A DNA stretch of 64,000 bases from contig JAITTY010000005.1 of NCBI GenBank assembly GCA_031286695.1, positions 1,054,001 to 1,118,000 of the forward strand. Direction: 5' to 3'. Positions 18,895 to 27,108 of the stretch are shown piece after piece. Position numbers and translations under genes: made by a program. The DNA is from Sphingobacterium sp. (GTDB lineage Bacteria > Bacteroidota > Bacteroidia > Sphingobacteriales > Sphingobacteriaceae). The notes under the pieces are model-generated. The model made no database searches. It saw only the letters and a program-made list of their open reading frames with translations, and was not told where the DNA came from. Numbering within the stretch: the first letter of the stretch is position 1; each line of letters opens with the position of its first letter.

Positions 18895-19569
18895 ATGAAA
18901 AAGAAAGTAATTGAGGATAATCCTAAAAAAGAAAGAAAGGTAACCTCCGGTCCTATCCGGGACAAGGAACGCACCAAGGCACGAATGATCGCAGCCGTCG
19001 GAAAGGTAATTCAGAAAAAGGGATACCATGCATTAAATGGACCTAATATTGCTTTGGAATGTGGACTGAACAAAGCATTGATATGGAATTATTTTGGCGG
19101 TCTCGATCAACTGGTGGAAGCCTACCTGACACAAAAAGATTTTTGGCAAATCGGAGACAAGGGAATCTTGGAGCAAATGGTCACAAACCCAAGCGCCATC
19201 AGTATTTCCTTAATAGAAGAATTGCTCAAATCTCAATTCGACACTTTTTTGAAGGATAAAACGAAGCAAAAAGTCATTCACTGGGGCCTAGGCGAAAAGA
19301 CAAAAGCACTTAAAAACATTGCCGATAGAAGGGAAATGCTTGGCGAAGAATTATTTAAACACGTAGATTCGAAATTCGAAAACTCCGAAAACGACCTTCG
19401 AGCAACATTAGCCATCTTGGTTAGCTCCATCTATTATATAAGTCTACAGGCAAAATCCACAGGTAGTACCTTTTGTGGCATTGATGTAAATACTGAAGCC
19501 GGAAAAGAACGTATCCAAAAAACGATGCGTAAAATCTTAGAACAGACATTTTCTGATGTTCAGCTCTAA
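18895..19569 (+). CDS. TetR/AcrR family transcriptional regulator
   Basis: 224 residues. The N-terminal helix-turn-helix spans about residues 25-75 (RMIAAVGKVIQKKGYHAL, then NIALECGLNKALIWNYFGG), where ALIWNYFGG corresponds to the usual LYYHF recognition-helix end. A very basic N-terminal tail precedes it. The C-terminal ligand domain is divergent and gives no hint of the effector. The Fe-S gene pair downstream is a possible target, but a terminator separates them. Confidence 0.85.
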   Translation: MKKKVIEDNPKKERKVTSGPIRDKERTKARMIAAVGKVIQKKGYHALNGPNIALECGLNKALIWNYFGGLDQLVEAYLTQKDFWQIGDKGILEQMVTNPSAISISLIEELLKSQFDTFLKDKTKQKVIHWGLGEKTKALKNIADRREMLGEELFKHVDSKFENSENDLRATLAILVSSIYYISLQAKSTGSTFCGIDVNTEAGKERIQKTMRKILEQTFSDVQL

Positions 19570-19591
19570 TTCTGCTGCGTCTGAAATAAAG

Positions 19592-19632
19592 AAAACGTCC
19601 AAGAAGGAATAATCTCTTCTTGGACGTTTTTT
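19592..19632 (+). terminator. Rho-independent terminator after the TetR gene
   Basis: A perfect 15-bp stem (19592-19606 with 19616-19630, core ACGTCCAAGAAG) with a 9-nt loop and a T run, 23 nt after the stop. Confidence 0.9.
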
Positions 19633-19732
19633 ATTCTGCAGATTAATATCCATTAAAATTTCCAATAATTTATCCCTTCATAGCTTAGTTTTTGATTTAT
19701 TTTTACTATGTTAGCATAACAAAATAATATAG

Positions 19733-19740
19733 TATATTTG
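19733..19740 (+). promoter_or_regulatory. putative -7 box (TATATTTG) for the Fe-S gene pair
   Basis: TATATTTG is an exact match to TAnnTTTG and lies 22 nt before the ATG at 19763. The -33 region offers only TTAG at about the right distance. Confidence 0.4.
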
Positions 19741-19762
19741 TTTATAACCAAGATCCAAGCAT

Positions 19763-21061
19763 ATGATAGGTCAACTAATATTTGCGGTTTGTTTCGCTTT
19801 AGCATTGTTCCTTTTTAGCAAAAATGCCCAACAGATTTATCGTAATATCAAGCTGGGCAAACCAGCAGATCGTTCGGACAGATCCGCAGAACGCTGGAAA
19901 ATGATGTTCCTTGTCGCTTTTGGACAAAAGAAAATGTTCAAGCGAATTTTTCCAGCGGTATTGCATTTATTTGTATACCTCGGATTTGTCATCATCAACA
20001 TTGAAATGTTGGAAATTATCATTGACGGGCTTTTGGGGACACACCGTATTTTTTCATTTCTAGGAAGCTTTTACAATTTTCTGATTGGAGCATTTGAATG
20101 GCTTGCTCTTGGTGTACTGGTATCGTGTATCATCTTTTTAATTAGGAGAAATATCGCTAAAGTAGCTCGTCTAAATAGCGTGGAATTGAAACATTGGCCA
20201 AAGACGGATGCAAATATTATTTTAATCACAGAGATTCTTCTCATGTCGGCTTTCCTACTGATGAACGCATCTGATCTTAAATTACAGCTTTATGGTTTTG
20301 AGCATTTTAAGTCAGTGGGTTCCTTTCCGGTAAGCCACTACCTTCTTCCATACCTTCCGACTTCAACAGAGACATTGTTTCTAATAGAGCGGTTTTGTTG
20401 GTGGTTTCATATCCTCGGCGTACTTGCTTTTTTGAACTACCTCCCCTATTCTAAGCATCTTCATATTATTTTGGCTTTTCCGAACACCTATTTTTCCAAT
20501 TTGAACGCCAAAGGCAAATTGTCCAATATGCCTGCTGTGACTAATGAGGTAAAGGCAATGCTTGATCCAAGCTTCACTCCTCCTCCAGCAGACGCAAATG
20601 CACGTTTTGGAGCCAAAGATGTCCAGGATTTAACATGGAAAAGCTTACTGGATGCGTATACCTGTACCGAATGTGGGCGATGTACATCGTCCTGCCCAGC
20701 AAATATTACAGGAAAGCTGCTATCCCCACGAAAAATCATGATGGATACACGGGATCGGCTGACCGAAGTCGGAACTAATATCAAAACGAATGGCAGCTTT
20801 CAGGATGACGGAAAATCTTTAATTGACACTTATATCAGTCGCGAAGAGTTATGGGCCTGTACAAGCTGTAATGCATGCGTCGAACAATGTCCGGTCAATA
20901 TTAATCCACTGGATATTATTGTCGAACTTCGCCGCTTTGCTGTCATGGAAGAATCACAAGCTCCTGCGAGCATTAATAATATGTTTGGAAATATTGAGAA
21001 CAATGGTGCCCCATGGAAATATGCGCAAATGGATCGTGCCAACTGGACTCAACAACAATAG
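19763..21061 (+). CDS. membrane-bound 4Fe-4S dicluster protein (HdrC/DsrM-like)
   Basis: 432 residues. The first 270 or so carry about five or six membrane helices (for example LIFAVCFALALFLF, LFVYLGFVIINIEML, WWFHILGVLAFLNYL), as in heme-b or NarI-like membrane subunits. The C-terminal part has two 4Fe-4S motifs, CTECGRCTSSCP from Cys301 and CTSCNACVEQCP from Cys366. With the CCG-domain protein encoded 4 nt downstream it resembles a split heterodisulfide-reductase-like electron-transfer module linking the quinone pool to a cytoplasmic reaction. The actual donor and acceptor are unknown. Confidence 0.8.
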   Translation: MIGQLIFAVCFALALFLFSKNAQQIYRNIKLGKPADRSDRSAERWKMMFLVAFGQKKMFKRIFPAVLHLFVYLGFVIINIEMLEIIIDGLLGTHRIFSFLGSFYNFLIGAFEWLALGVLVSCIIFLIRRNIAKVARLNSVELKHWPKTDANIILITEILLMSAFLLMNASDLKLQLYGFEHFKSVGSFPVSHYLLPYLPTSTETLFLIERFCWWFHILGVLAFLNYLPYSKHLHIILAFPNTYFSNLNAKGKLSNMPAVTNEVKAMLDPSFTPPPADANARFGAKDVQDLTWKSLLDAYTCTECGRCTSSCPANITGKLLSPRKIMMDTRDRLTEVGTNIKTNGSFQDDGKSLIDTYISREELWACTSCNACVEQCPVNINPLDIIVELRRFAVMEESQAPASINNMFGNIENNGAPWKYAQMDRANWTQQQ

Positions 21062-21065
21062 TTTT

Positions 21066-21863
21066 ATGATGGAAAATGAATTAAAAGTTCCCACAGTCGC
21101 AGAACTGTTGGCTAAAGGAGAAACTCCTGATATACTATTTTGGGTAGGCTGTGCAGGAAGTTTTGACGAACGCGCACAGAAAATTACGCGTGATATATGC
21201 CGAATATTGCAACATGTCGGTCTAAAATATGCCATCTTAGGCACAGAAGAAAGTTGTACCGGTGATCCTGCTAAAAGAAGTGGCAATGAATTTTTATTTC
21301 AAATGCAAGCGATGATGAACATCGAAGTACTCAATGGCTACGAAATCAAAAAAATAGTCACTGCTTGTCCGCATTGTTTCAATACACTAAAAAATGAGTA
21401 CCCATCACTGGGAGGCAATTATGAAGTCATTCATCACACACAACTGATCCAAAACCTGATCGATGAAGGGAAATTAAAACCAGCTGATAACAATGTGTTC
21501 AAAGGAAAAAAAATCACCTATCATGATCCCTGTTATCTTGGCCGGGCAAATGAAGTGTACGAGGCGCCCAGAAAAGTATTGGAGAGCTTAGATGCTCAAT
21601 TGATTGAGCTGAAACGTTGCAAGAGCAACGGTCTATGCTGTGGAGCTGGGGGTGGACAAATGTTCAAAGAACCAGAACCTGGCGTAAAAGATATCAATAT
21701 CGAACGCATCGAAGAAGTCATCGATGCCCAGCCTCAAGTTGTTGCTGCAGCTTGTCCTTTCTGTATGACGATGTTAAAAGATGGCGTAAAGATTAAAGAA
21801 AAGGAAGCTGAAATTGAAGTGCTCGATATTGCCGAAATCACCGCTCGGGCAAATCAGTTGTAA
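21066..21863 (+). CDS. (Fe-S)-binding protein with two CCG domains (HdrB/LutA-like)
   Basis: 265 residues from the ATG at 21066; an ATG directly after it is equally possible, and the longer frame that begins inside the preceding gene is not credible. Two cysteine-rich CCG-type modules are visible: the first includes WVGCAGS, EESCTGDPAKRSG and TACPHCFNTLKN; the second includes YHDPCYLGR, GLCCGAGGGQMF and AACPFCMTMLKDG. Such domains bind an unusual [4Fe-4S] cluster in HdrB, GlpC and LutA. It starts 4 nt after the membrane dicluster gene and almost certainly forms a complex with its product. Confidence 0.85.
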   Translation: MMENELKVPTVAELLAKGETPDILFWVGCAGSFDERAQKITRDICRILQHVGLKYAILGTEESCTGDPAKRSGNEFLFQMQAMMNIEVLNGYEIKKIVTACPHCFNTLKNEYPSLGGNYEVIHHTQLIQNLIDEGKLKPADNNVFKGKKITYHDPCYLGRANEVYEAPRKVLESLDAQLIELKRCKSNGLCCGAGGGQMFKEPEPGVKDINIERIEEVIDAQPQVVAAACPFCMTMLKDGVKIKEKEAEIEVLDIAEITARANQL

Positions 21864-21885
21864 AATACGTTACTGCACCATATAG

Positions 21886-21915
21886 AAGAGGCCCGATCGT
21901 ACGATCGGGCCTCTT
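21886..21915. terminator. 30-bp perfect palindrome after the Fe-S pair
   Basis: 21886-21900 and 21901-21915 are exact reverse complements (AAGAGGCCCGATCGT and its complement). It lies 22 nt after the stop, as a terminator would, but there is no T run on either side. Two further inverted repeats follow (21921-21938 and 21956-21992). Confidence 0.5.
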
Positions 21916-22254
21916 GTGTAAGGAGAAGAATATCTCCTGTCCACGATTAAATTAAGGGAATCCCCAAGCCGGTTATAATATAGGGGATTCCCCGAATCGA
22001 AAGCCAGCGCGGTATTTATGCTGACCAAACGACTCTAGCAACTAGCCATAACAAAGGTACCTCCCCTAAATCAATTGATTGTTGTTCATTTTCGTGAAAA
22101 TGTTGTTCAAATCTTGACTATTGAAAAAAAATGATATTTATTTTCACCCGCTTAGATGAATATCGGACTTAAAAGCTTACCTAACGAAATAACTATAGCT
22201 CATTATACTTGTCTAAAATTAGATTTAGATACACAACAATTGTTCAAATGATTA
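21916..22254. other. intergenic region with further inverted repeats
   Basis: Between the Fe-S pair and the convergent methyltransferase gene. It holds AGGAGA/TCTCCT (21921-21938), GGGAATCCCC/GGGGATTCCC with a 17-nt loop (21956-21992), and a small hairpin CATTTTC/GAAAATG (22087-22102) flanked by direct TTGTTC repeats. No coding relic was recognised. Confidence 0.4.
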
Positions 22255-22962
22255 CTAAAATGAGGAAAGCCCGGGTTTGATGGCCGAGAGCATAAATAGC
22301 TTACTTTCTTGTTGGATCAACGAAAGTACCTCATGTTCCTCCTTCAAATCCGTCCTGCTATCTACAAACCCAAGTTTATCAAGCATATATAGATCCCGTT
22401 CCGGTCTATTGTATTTGCTGATTTCGAGTTCCGCTTTGATATGATTTGCCTCCGCCATAATTTCTGCCGGATATTTCTCATGCCCTTCCTGAGTGAAAAC
22501 CGTATTGCCAAAATCTCCATCAAAATTTATAAACATTCCCCCGGGCTTCAATACACGAAGTATTTCATCGTAGCACTGCCATAAATCAGGAATAGTCCAA
22601 GTCATCAAACGAGTAAATACAAGATCAAATTGATTCGCGTCAAAGCTTAAGGCTTGCGCATCCATGACATGGTAGTCGACACGCAACCCCAGCCTGGTTG
22701 ACACTTCTCTTGCCTCCGCTATCATTGCTGGCGAAAGATCAACCGCTGTTACTTCCAATCCTGCCTTGACCATAATATTCGCAAAATATCCCGACGCTGT
22801 TCCAATTTCCAGCACCCTCTTACCTCGCTGTCCGGACCACTTGTCAAAAGATTGAAAAAAATGGAGCCAGTGCATAGTTTCAGTCTTTTCCCAAGCTTCG
22901 TCTTTCTCCTGGCGCCAGATAGCACTTTGCTTATCCCAATAGGTAGTAATTCGATCGATCAT
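22255..22962 (-). CDS. class I SAM-dependent methyltransferase
   Basis: 235 residues with the Methyltransf_11-type fold: motif I VLEIGTASGYFA (about 50-61), VTAVDLSPAMIAEAR, the mid-domain DLVFTRLMTWTIPD, and VLKPGGMFINFDGDFG. The substrate is not known. Its ATG overlaps the stop of the substrate-binding protein gene (TAATG at about 22960-22964), so it is translationally coupled and is the third gene of a siderophore-uptake-like unit. A role in modifying or releasing an imported metal chelate is possible but inferred only from position. Confidence 0.85.
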   Translation of the reverse strand: MIDRITTYWDKQSAIWRQEKDEAWEKTETMHWLHFFQSFDKWSGQRGKRVLEIGTASGYFANIMVKAGLEVTAVDLSPAMIAEAREVSTRLGLRVDYHVMDAQALSFDANQFDLVFTRLMTWTIPDLWQCYDEILRVLKPGGMFINFDGDFGNTVFTQEGHEKYPAEIMAEANHIKAELEISKYNRPERDLYMLDKLGFVDSRTDLKEEHEVLSLIQQESKLFMLSAIKPGLSSF

Positions 22963-23975
22963 TACAACAGATTTATAATTTTTTCAGCTTTTTCCTTGCC
23001 ATATAAGCGAGAAATAACTTCTGTAACACGTTGTTTATAGTTAAACTCGGGACTAGAATATGCCCAATGATGAATTGCAGTTGCTGTACACAAAGCTTTC
23101 AGCGTATGTGGATTATAGACAAACATAGGCAGAAGATTAAAAATCTGCTTTTCTTTCACTGCACCAATGGCATGGAATTCACTTCGTTGATAGAACAGAT
23201 CAGGACTATCGTTCCACATCACAATCATATCGGGGTTCCAGCCAATCAAGGTCTCTGCATTAATATTTGGTTGATCCAGTTCAAACGGACAAACATTCTG
23301 TACGCCTGCCATCTCCAGACAGGAATGCATCATGCTATTGGTTCCCGTAGTGGAAAAAATACGCCCATAAGCCCAAGTAAAATAGACCCGGCGCTTTTCC
23401 TTTACAGCAGCGGTATGCTCCTTAAGGCGGTCAATTTCAGTAGCTACATACTGCTTTAATTCCTCTCCTCGACCTTCCGTTCCAGTTAATATTGAAATAT
23501 CCTGGATCGTTTTAAAAACCTCCATCTGGAGCTCAGCCTTTACCGCATATACTTGCAAGCCTGCATGACGCAGTGCATTGACCAAGCTCTCCTGTCCAGC
23601 ATGGACAATAACCAAATCCGGATTAAGTCCAACTACACGCTCAATATTTGCCTGATTACCTGCACCAACTATAGGAAGTTCCTTCTGCTCAATTCGACTG
23701 TCCATTTTAGCATAAAACGGAAAAAGGTCATTGCTTTCATAAACATCACTAAATAACCCAACAAGTTTACTTTCTGCCGCTAGCATATAGATGGCATCTA
23801 GTCCTGGTTCGTACAAACAGACGATCCGTTCGGCCGCTTTATTTAAAGTAATGACATGCTCCTGTGCATCGGTCACCGTAATTTCCGACACTGGTTTAAG
23901 CCCGTTTGTTTTATTCCCTTCGCATCCGATCCATATCGGAAATACCATGATCAAAATTATTCTAATAGTTTGCAT
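22962..23975 (-). CDS. metal-chelate/cobalamin-type substrate-binding lipoprotein
   Basis: 337 residues of the helical-backbone binding-protein class (BtuF/FepB/FhuD-like, Peripla_BP_2). A lipoprotein signal ends at Cys18 (FPIWIGC). ITVTDAQEHVITLNKAAERIVCL is the usual first strand, followed by VGLNPDLVIVHAGQ and LIGWNPDMIVMWN, the repeated 'NPDLVI' strands of the two lobes. No permease or ATPase gene lies nearby. It begins 5 nt after the TonB-dependent receptor gene, so it should take the ligand that the receptor imports. Confidence 0.85.
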   Translation of the reverse strand: MQTIRIILIMVFPIWIGCEGNKTNGLKPVSEITVTDAQEHVITLNKAAERIVCLYEPGLDAIYMLAAESKLVGLFSDVYESNDLFPFYAKMDSRIEQKELPIVGAGNQANIERVVGLNPDLVIVHAGQESLVNALRHAGLQVYAVKAELQMEVFKTIQDISILTGTEGRGEELKQYVATEIDRLKEHTAAVKEKRRVYFTWAYGRIFSTTGTNSMMHSCLEMAGVQNVCPFELDQPNINAETLIGWNPDMIVMWNDSPDLFYQRSEFHAIGAVKEKQIFNLLPMFVYNPHTLKALCTATAIHHWAYSSPEFNYKQRVTEVISRLYGKEKAEKIINLL

Positions 23976-23980
23976 ACCGA

Positions 23981-26140
23981 TTATAGATTTATACCCAGTG
24001 AAAGTCTAGCATGTATTGGGGCCATTTGCACCCAATAATACATATCTCCAGATCCATTGCGCCAGGCGGTAGAATACATCTTTTCATTTAAGACATTATT
24101 GACCATAAGATTGATCCGGTATTTATCATTACTCCAACCTGCTCCTGCATCTAAACGGAATATATCTTTCAGAGCCACGGGATCTGTCCTTGTAAAACGC
24201 TCACTACGTCCCGAAAGGTATTGATAACCGACGGAGAGGGTCAAGCCTCGCACCCGTTGAATTGGCAATAAATAATTTAGCCAGGTATTATGGATATGCT
24301 TAACACGGTTAGGAGTAGCCAGTCCCACATTTTCAGGATTACGGTCGTCAGCAGAGATCTTCGAGTCTGTATAGGCATAGTTGATCACAGCATTTAGCCC
24401 CTTTGCTAGCTGCCCCTTTACATCAAACTCAATTCCTTTCGATACACTCGCCCCTGTCTGATAAATCAAGTTCGAAACGGGATCTGTTGTAATCAATCGA
24501 TTTCTTTCTATATGGTAGAGAGACATACTTGTATTCCAGCGACCTTCCATCCAATCTCTTTTCATCCCTATTTCGTAATTTGTTCCTTTTAATGGCTTTA
24601 GTGATGAACCATCCACCGCTATTCCAGCCTGAGGAAGATAACTTTGATCGTGCAGAAAATAGAATGACATATTTGGATCCAGTGAATAGCTTAGTCCTAA
24701 TCTTGGTGTTAAGACAACATCATCGGAAGAACTCTTTGCACCATAATCATTTGTATTTCCCCGGGATGCTGTCACACGAAGCCCCAAAGAAACTTTCAGT
24801 TTTTCATCCAGGAAAAGCAGTTCATCCATAGCATAGGCTGAAACATAAAACAACTTGCGATGGATTTTACTTCCTTCGGATGTAAAATCATTTTCCGATA
24901 TAAAATCTCCTCCTGTACCATTATTCAAAATCGTCTCCGAATATTGGGGATTGCGGATCGATAATGGATAAATCGTTGTCGCGGTACCCCAGGTATCCCA
25001 GCTTCTTGAAGACTTATTGTTCATATCAACACCGCCTATTAACCGGTGTCCAATTGCCCCCGTTTTAAATGAACCATTTATATAAACTTGGGTAGAAAAA
25101 ATCTTATATTTGTTTGAATCGTAGACCAAATTCCTATCTAAGATATCTTTGTCAACCTTATTCGCTTCATTTACCCAAAATAATGTTCCATTATATCCGC
25201 TACGGATATAAGCTAACTTTGCGGTCAGTTGCCAATTGTCTTTGAATCGATTCTGAAAAGTCAGAAAAGCATTATGGTCGTTTCCAGCAAAGGGTCTGAT
25301 ACTCGGATCCGTGATTGTAAAATCTTTCGGTAGAGTTCCATAACCATAAGGCGACATCTGTCCCTCACTTAACAGCAAATAATTCAGTTGCTGATAAATA
25401 TATTCTGCTGTTAAAGATGTTCGTTCATTAAACTGGTACTTTAAGGCGGGAGCAAATAATATTCTATTATTCCGATCATGCTTCAAAAATCCATTTCCAC
25501 GCATCCCCATGACATTCAAACGGTATTGCAGTTTATTGGCTGTATCGAGCTGTCCTCCGAGGTCAACAGCAGCCCGTAAAAGACCAAAACTTCCTGTCAA
25601 TACATCAACCTGCCTTTTACTCTCCCCTGTTGGTTTTTTGGTCACGACATTATACGAGCCCGAAGGATCACTTATTGCATGCATAAACCCACTAGGTCCT
25701 TTAACAAACTCTACACGTTCAATAATGGCAAGATCATCTGCAATAGGTCCTTTCCCCAGTGGGCGCATATCAACGCCATTACGCTGCGCGCTGATATAGC
25801 CGCCGCGAGAATAAATATCCGGAGATATACCATTGTGCAATTCCTCCCGAAATGTGCCACTAATGTTTCGGGTTGCACTTTCGTTGAGGTTGAGCACTGC
25901 TTGATCCTTAAAAACCTCACTATTCACCACCTGAATATGTTGTGGTATATTTAACAGAGAGGCTTCTAGCCGTAAGGCTTCAGACAGCTGTTTAGGATTA
26001 TATCTTTTGTAGTACTTCGAACTGATTTCAACTTCGTCAATTCTGAACGATTTTATGGTATCCTGAGATACTGTCTGAGCAATAAGCCCAAAAGGAGAAA
26101 CGATAAAAATATAGGCTAAAAAGCCGCGAGATTGTAACAT
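23981..26140 (-). CDS. TonB-dependent siderophore receptor
   Basis: 719 residues. A signal peptide (...SPFGLIAQTV) is followed by a plug domain (about 55-180: IPQHIQVVNSEVFKDQ, GISPDIYSRGGYIS, IIERVEFVKGPSGFM) and a 22-stranded barrel. Features of the plug match the ferri-siderophore group (FhuE/FpvA-like). There is no N-terminal CarboxypepD_reg or signalling extension, so it is not a SusC-type or FecA-type signalling receptor. It is first in a unit with a binding lipoprotein and a methyltransferase. The ligand is unknown. Confidence 0.9.
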   Translation of the reverse strand: MLQSRGFLAYIFIVSPFGLIAQTVSQDTIKSFRIDEVEISSKYYKRYNPKQLSEALRLEASLLNIPQHIQVVNSEVFKDQAVLNLNESATRNISGTFREELHNGISPDIYSRGGYISAQRNGVDMRPLGKGPIADDLAIIERVEFVKGPSGFMHAISDPSGSYNVVTKKPTGESKRQVDVLTGSFGLLRAAVDLGGQLDTANKLQYRLNVMGMRGNGFLKHDRNNRILFAPALKYQFNERTSLTAEYIYQQLNYLLLSEGQMSPYGYGTLPKDFTITDPSIRPFAGNDHNAFLTFQNRFKDNWQLTAKLAYIRSGYNGTLFWVNEANKVDKDILDRNLVYDSNKYKIFSTQVYINGSFKTGAIGHRLIGGVDMNNKSSRSWDTWGTATTIYPLSIRNPQYSETILNNGTGGDFISENDFTSEGSKIHRKLFYVSAYAMDELLFLDEKLKVSLGLRVTASRGNTNDYGAKSSSDDVVLTPRLGLSYSLDPNMSFYFLHDQSYLPQAGIAVDGSSLKPLKGTNYEIGMKRDWMEGRWNTSMSLYHIERNRLITTDPVSNLIYQTGASVSKGIEFDVKGQLAKGLNAVINYAYTDSKISADDRNPENVGLATPNRVKHIHNTWLNYLLPIQRVRGLTLSVGYQYLSGRSERFTRTDPVALKDIFRLDAGAGWSNDKYRINLMVNNVLNEKMYSTAWRNGSGDMYYWVQMAPIHARLSLGINL

Positions 26141-26254
26141 ATGAGGGAATAAGAAATTCTGTTACAAATCTCTAAATCGAAATTAAAAAGCGATAAGAAC
26201 GCTATTAGTCAGAAATAAGAGCAGGATTAAGAAGAGATTAGAGCTTTGCTAGCT

Positions 26255-26845
26255 CTAAATCTCATTTTTCTCGATCCATTTTGGGACCTGTGGTGCTTCA
26301 TACTGCTGCATCTTACCTATCAGCTCTTCAATCGTATCAGCCACCAATAACATGCCTCTGTTTTCTTGCTTCAAAAGCCCCTCTTCGACCATGTGATCAA
26401 TAAATTGAATTAGATGATTATAAAATCCATTAATATTTAACAGGCCTACAGGTTTTTTATGTAAGCCCAACTGCGCCCATGTAATCATTTCAAAAAGTTC
26501 TTCCAAAGTGCCAAAACCACCAGGCAAAGCGATTACCCCCTCGGCATAGTCACTCATGATTCTTTTGCGATCATGCATAGTATCGACGGTAATCAATTTC
26601 GTTACGCCGGTATGCTCTCTCTCTTTTGAATTTAAAAAATCGGGAATCACACCAATTACTTCCCCTCCATGCGCAAGAGCTCCGTTGGCAACAGCACCCA
26701 TTAAGCCAACCCGTCCGCCGCCATAAACCAAACGAATACCAGACGCAGCGAGCACCTGACCAACATGAGCAGCTTGCTCTTCATAGACAGACGAATTGCC
26801 TAAACTCGATGCACAAAAAATAACAATGCTTTTAACTTTATTCAT
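26255..26845 (-). CDS. LOG family nucleotide phosphoribohydrolase
   Basis: 196 residues from the ATG at 26845; an upstream ATG at 26938 would add 31 non-conserved residues. The protein begins VKSIVIFCASSLGNSSVYEE and contains the signature PGGFGTLEELFEMITWAQLG and YGGGRVGLMGAVANGAL. LOG proteins release the base from cytokinin ribotides or AMP-like nucleotides; the bacterial role is often purine nucleotide turnover. A weak hairpin (26235-26262) spans its stop codon. It does not appear linked to the siderophore genes 114 nt downstream. Confidence 0.9.
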   Translation of the reverse strand: MNKVKSIVIFCASSLGNSSVYEEQAAHVGQVLAASGIRLVYGGGRVGLMGAVANGALAHGGEVIGVIPDFLNSKEREHTGVTKLITVDTMHDRKRIMSDYAEGVIALPGGFGTLEELFEMITWAQLGLHKKPVGLLNINGFYNHLIQFIDHMVEEGLLKQENRGMLLVADTIEELIGKMQQYEAPQVPKWIEKNEI

Positions 26846-27037
26846 ATGCAAGTATAAAAAAAATAAACGGATCAACTCCTTTTTCAGCGCTATCGTATAC
26901 TGGAAGAATAATATCGCTTTGACAGGTATTGATTTCACAAACCATCATGATCAGTCTGACAAAAATAATTTATGTATAATTTCAAGCGATTAATATATAA
27001 ATGTAAAAAAAACACTTAAAATAATTAACACATTTAA

Positions 27038-27045
27038 TATCTTTG
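27038..27045 (+). promoter_or_regulatory. putative -7 box (TATCTTTG) for the GH127 gene
   Basis: Exact TAnnTTTG match 64-82 nt before the two candidate start codons (27109, 27127). No convincing -33 box is seen. Confidence 0.4.
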
Positions 27046-27108
27046 GTTTAACGCTTTTTTTTTCAAAACTGCTAACCAAACAAGCTAATCAGACCTTGTT
27101 AAAAACAA

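Noticed and set aside
18769..19029. 86-codon minus-strand frame overlapping the TetR gene start
   Set aside because: It is antisense to the helix-turn-helix region and has no domain signature.
20823..21065. Long N-terminal extension of the CCG-domain gene into the preceding gene
   Set aside because: The extension overlaps the 4Fe-4S region of the upstream gene in another frame and begins at a non-ATG codon; an ATG at 21066 just after the upstream stop is the better start.
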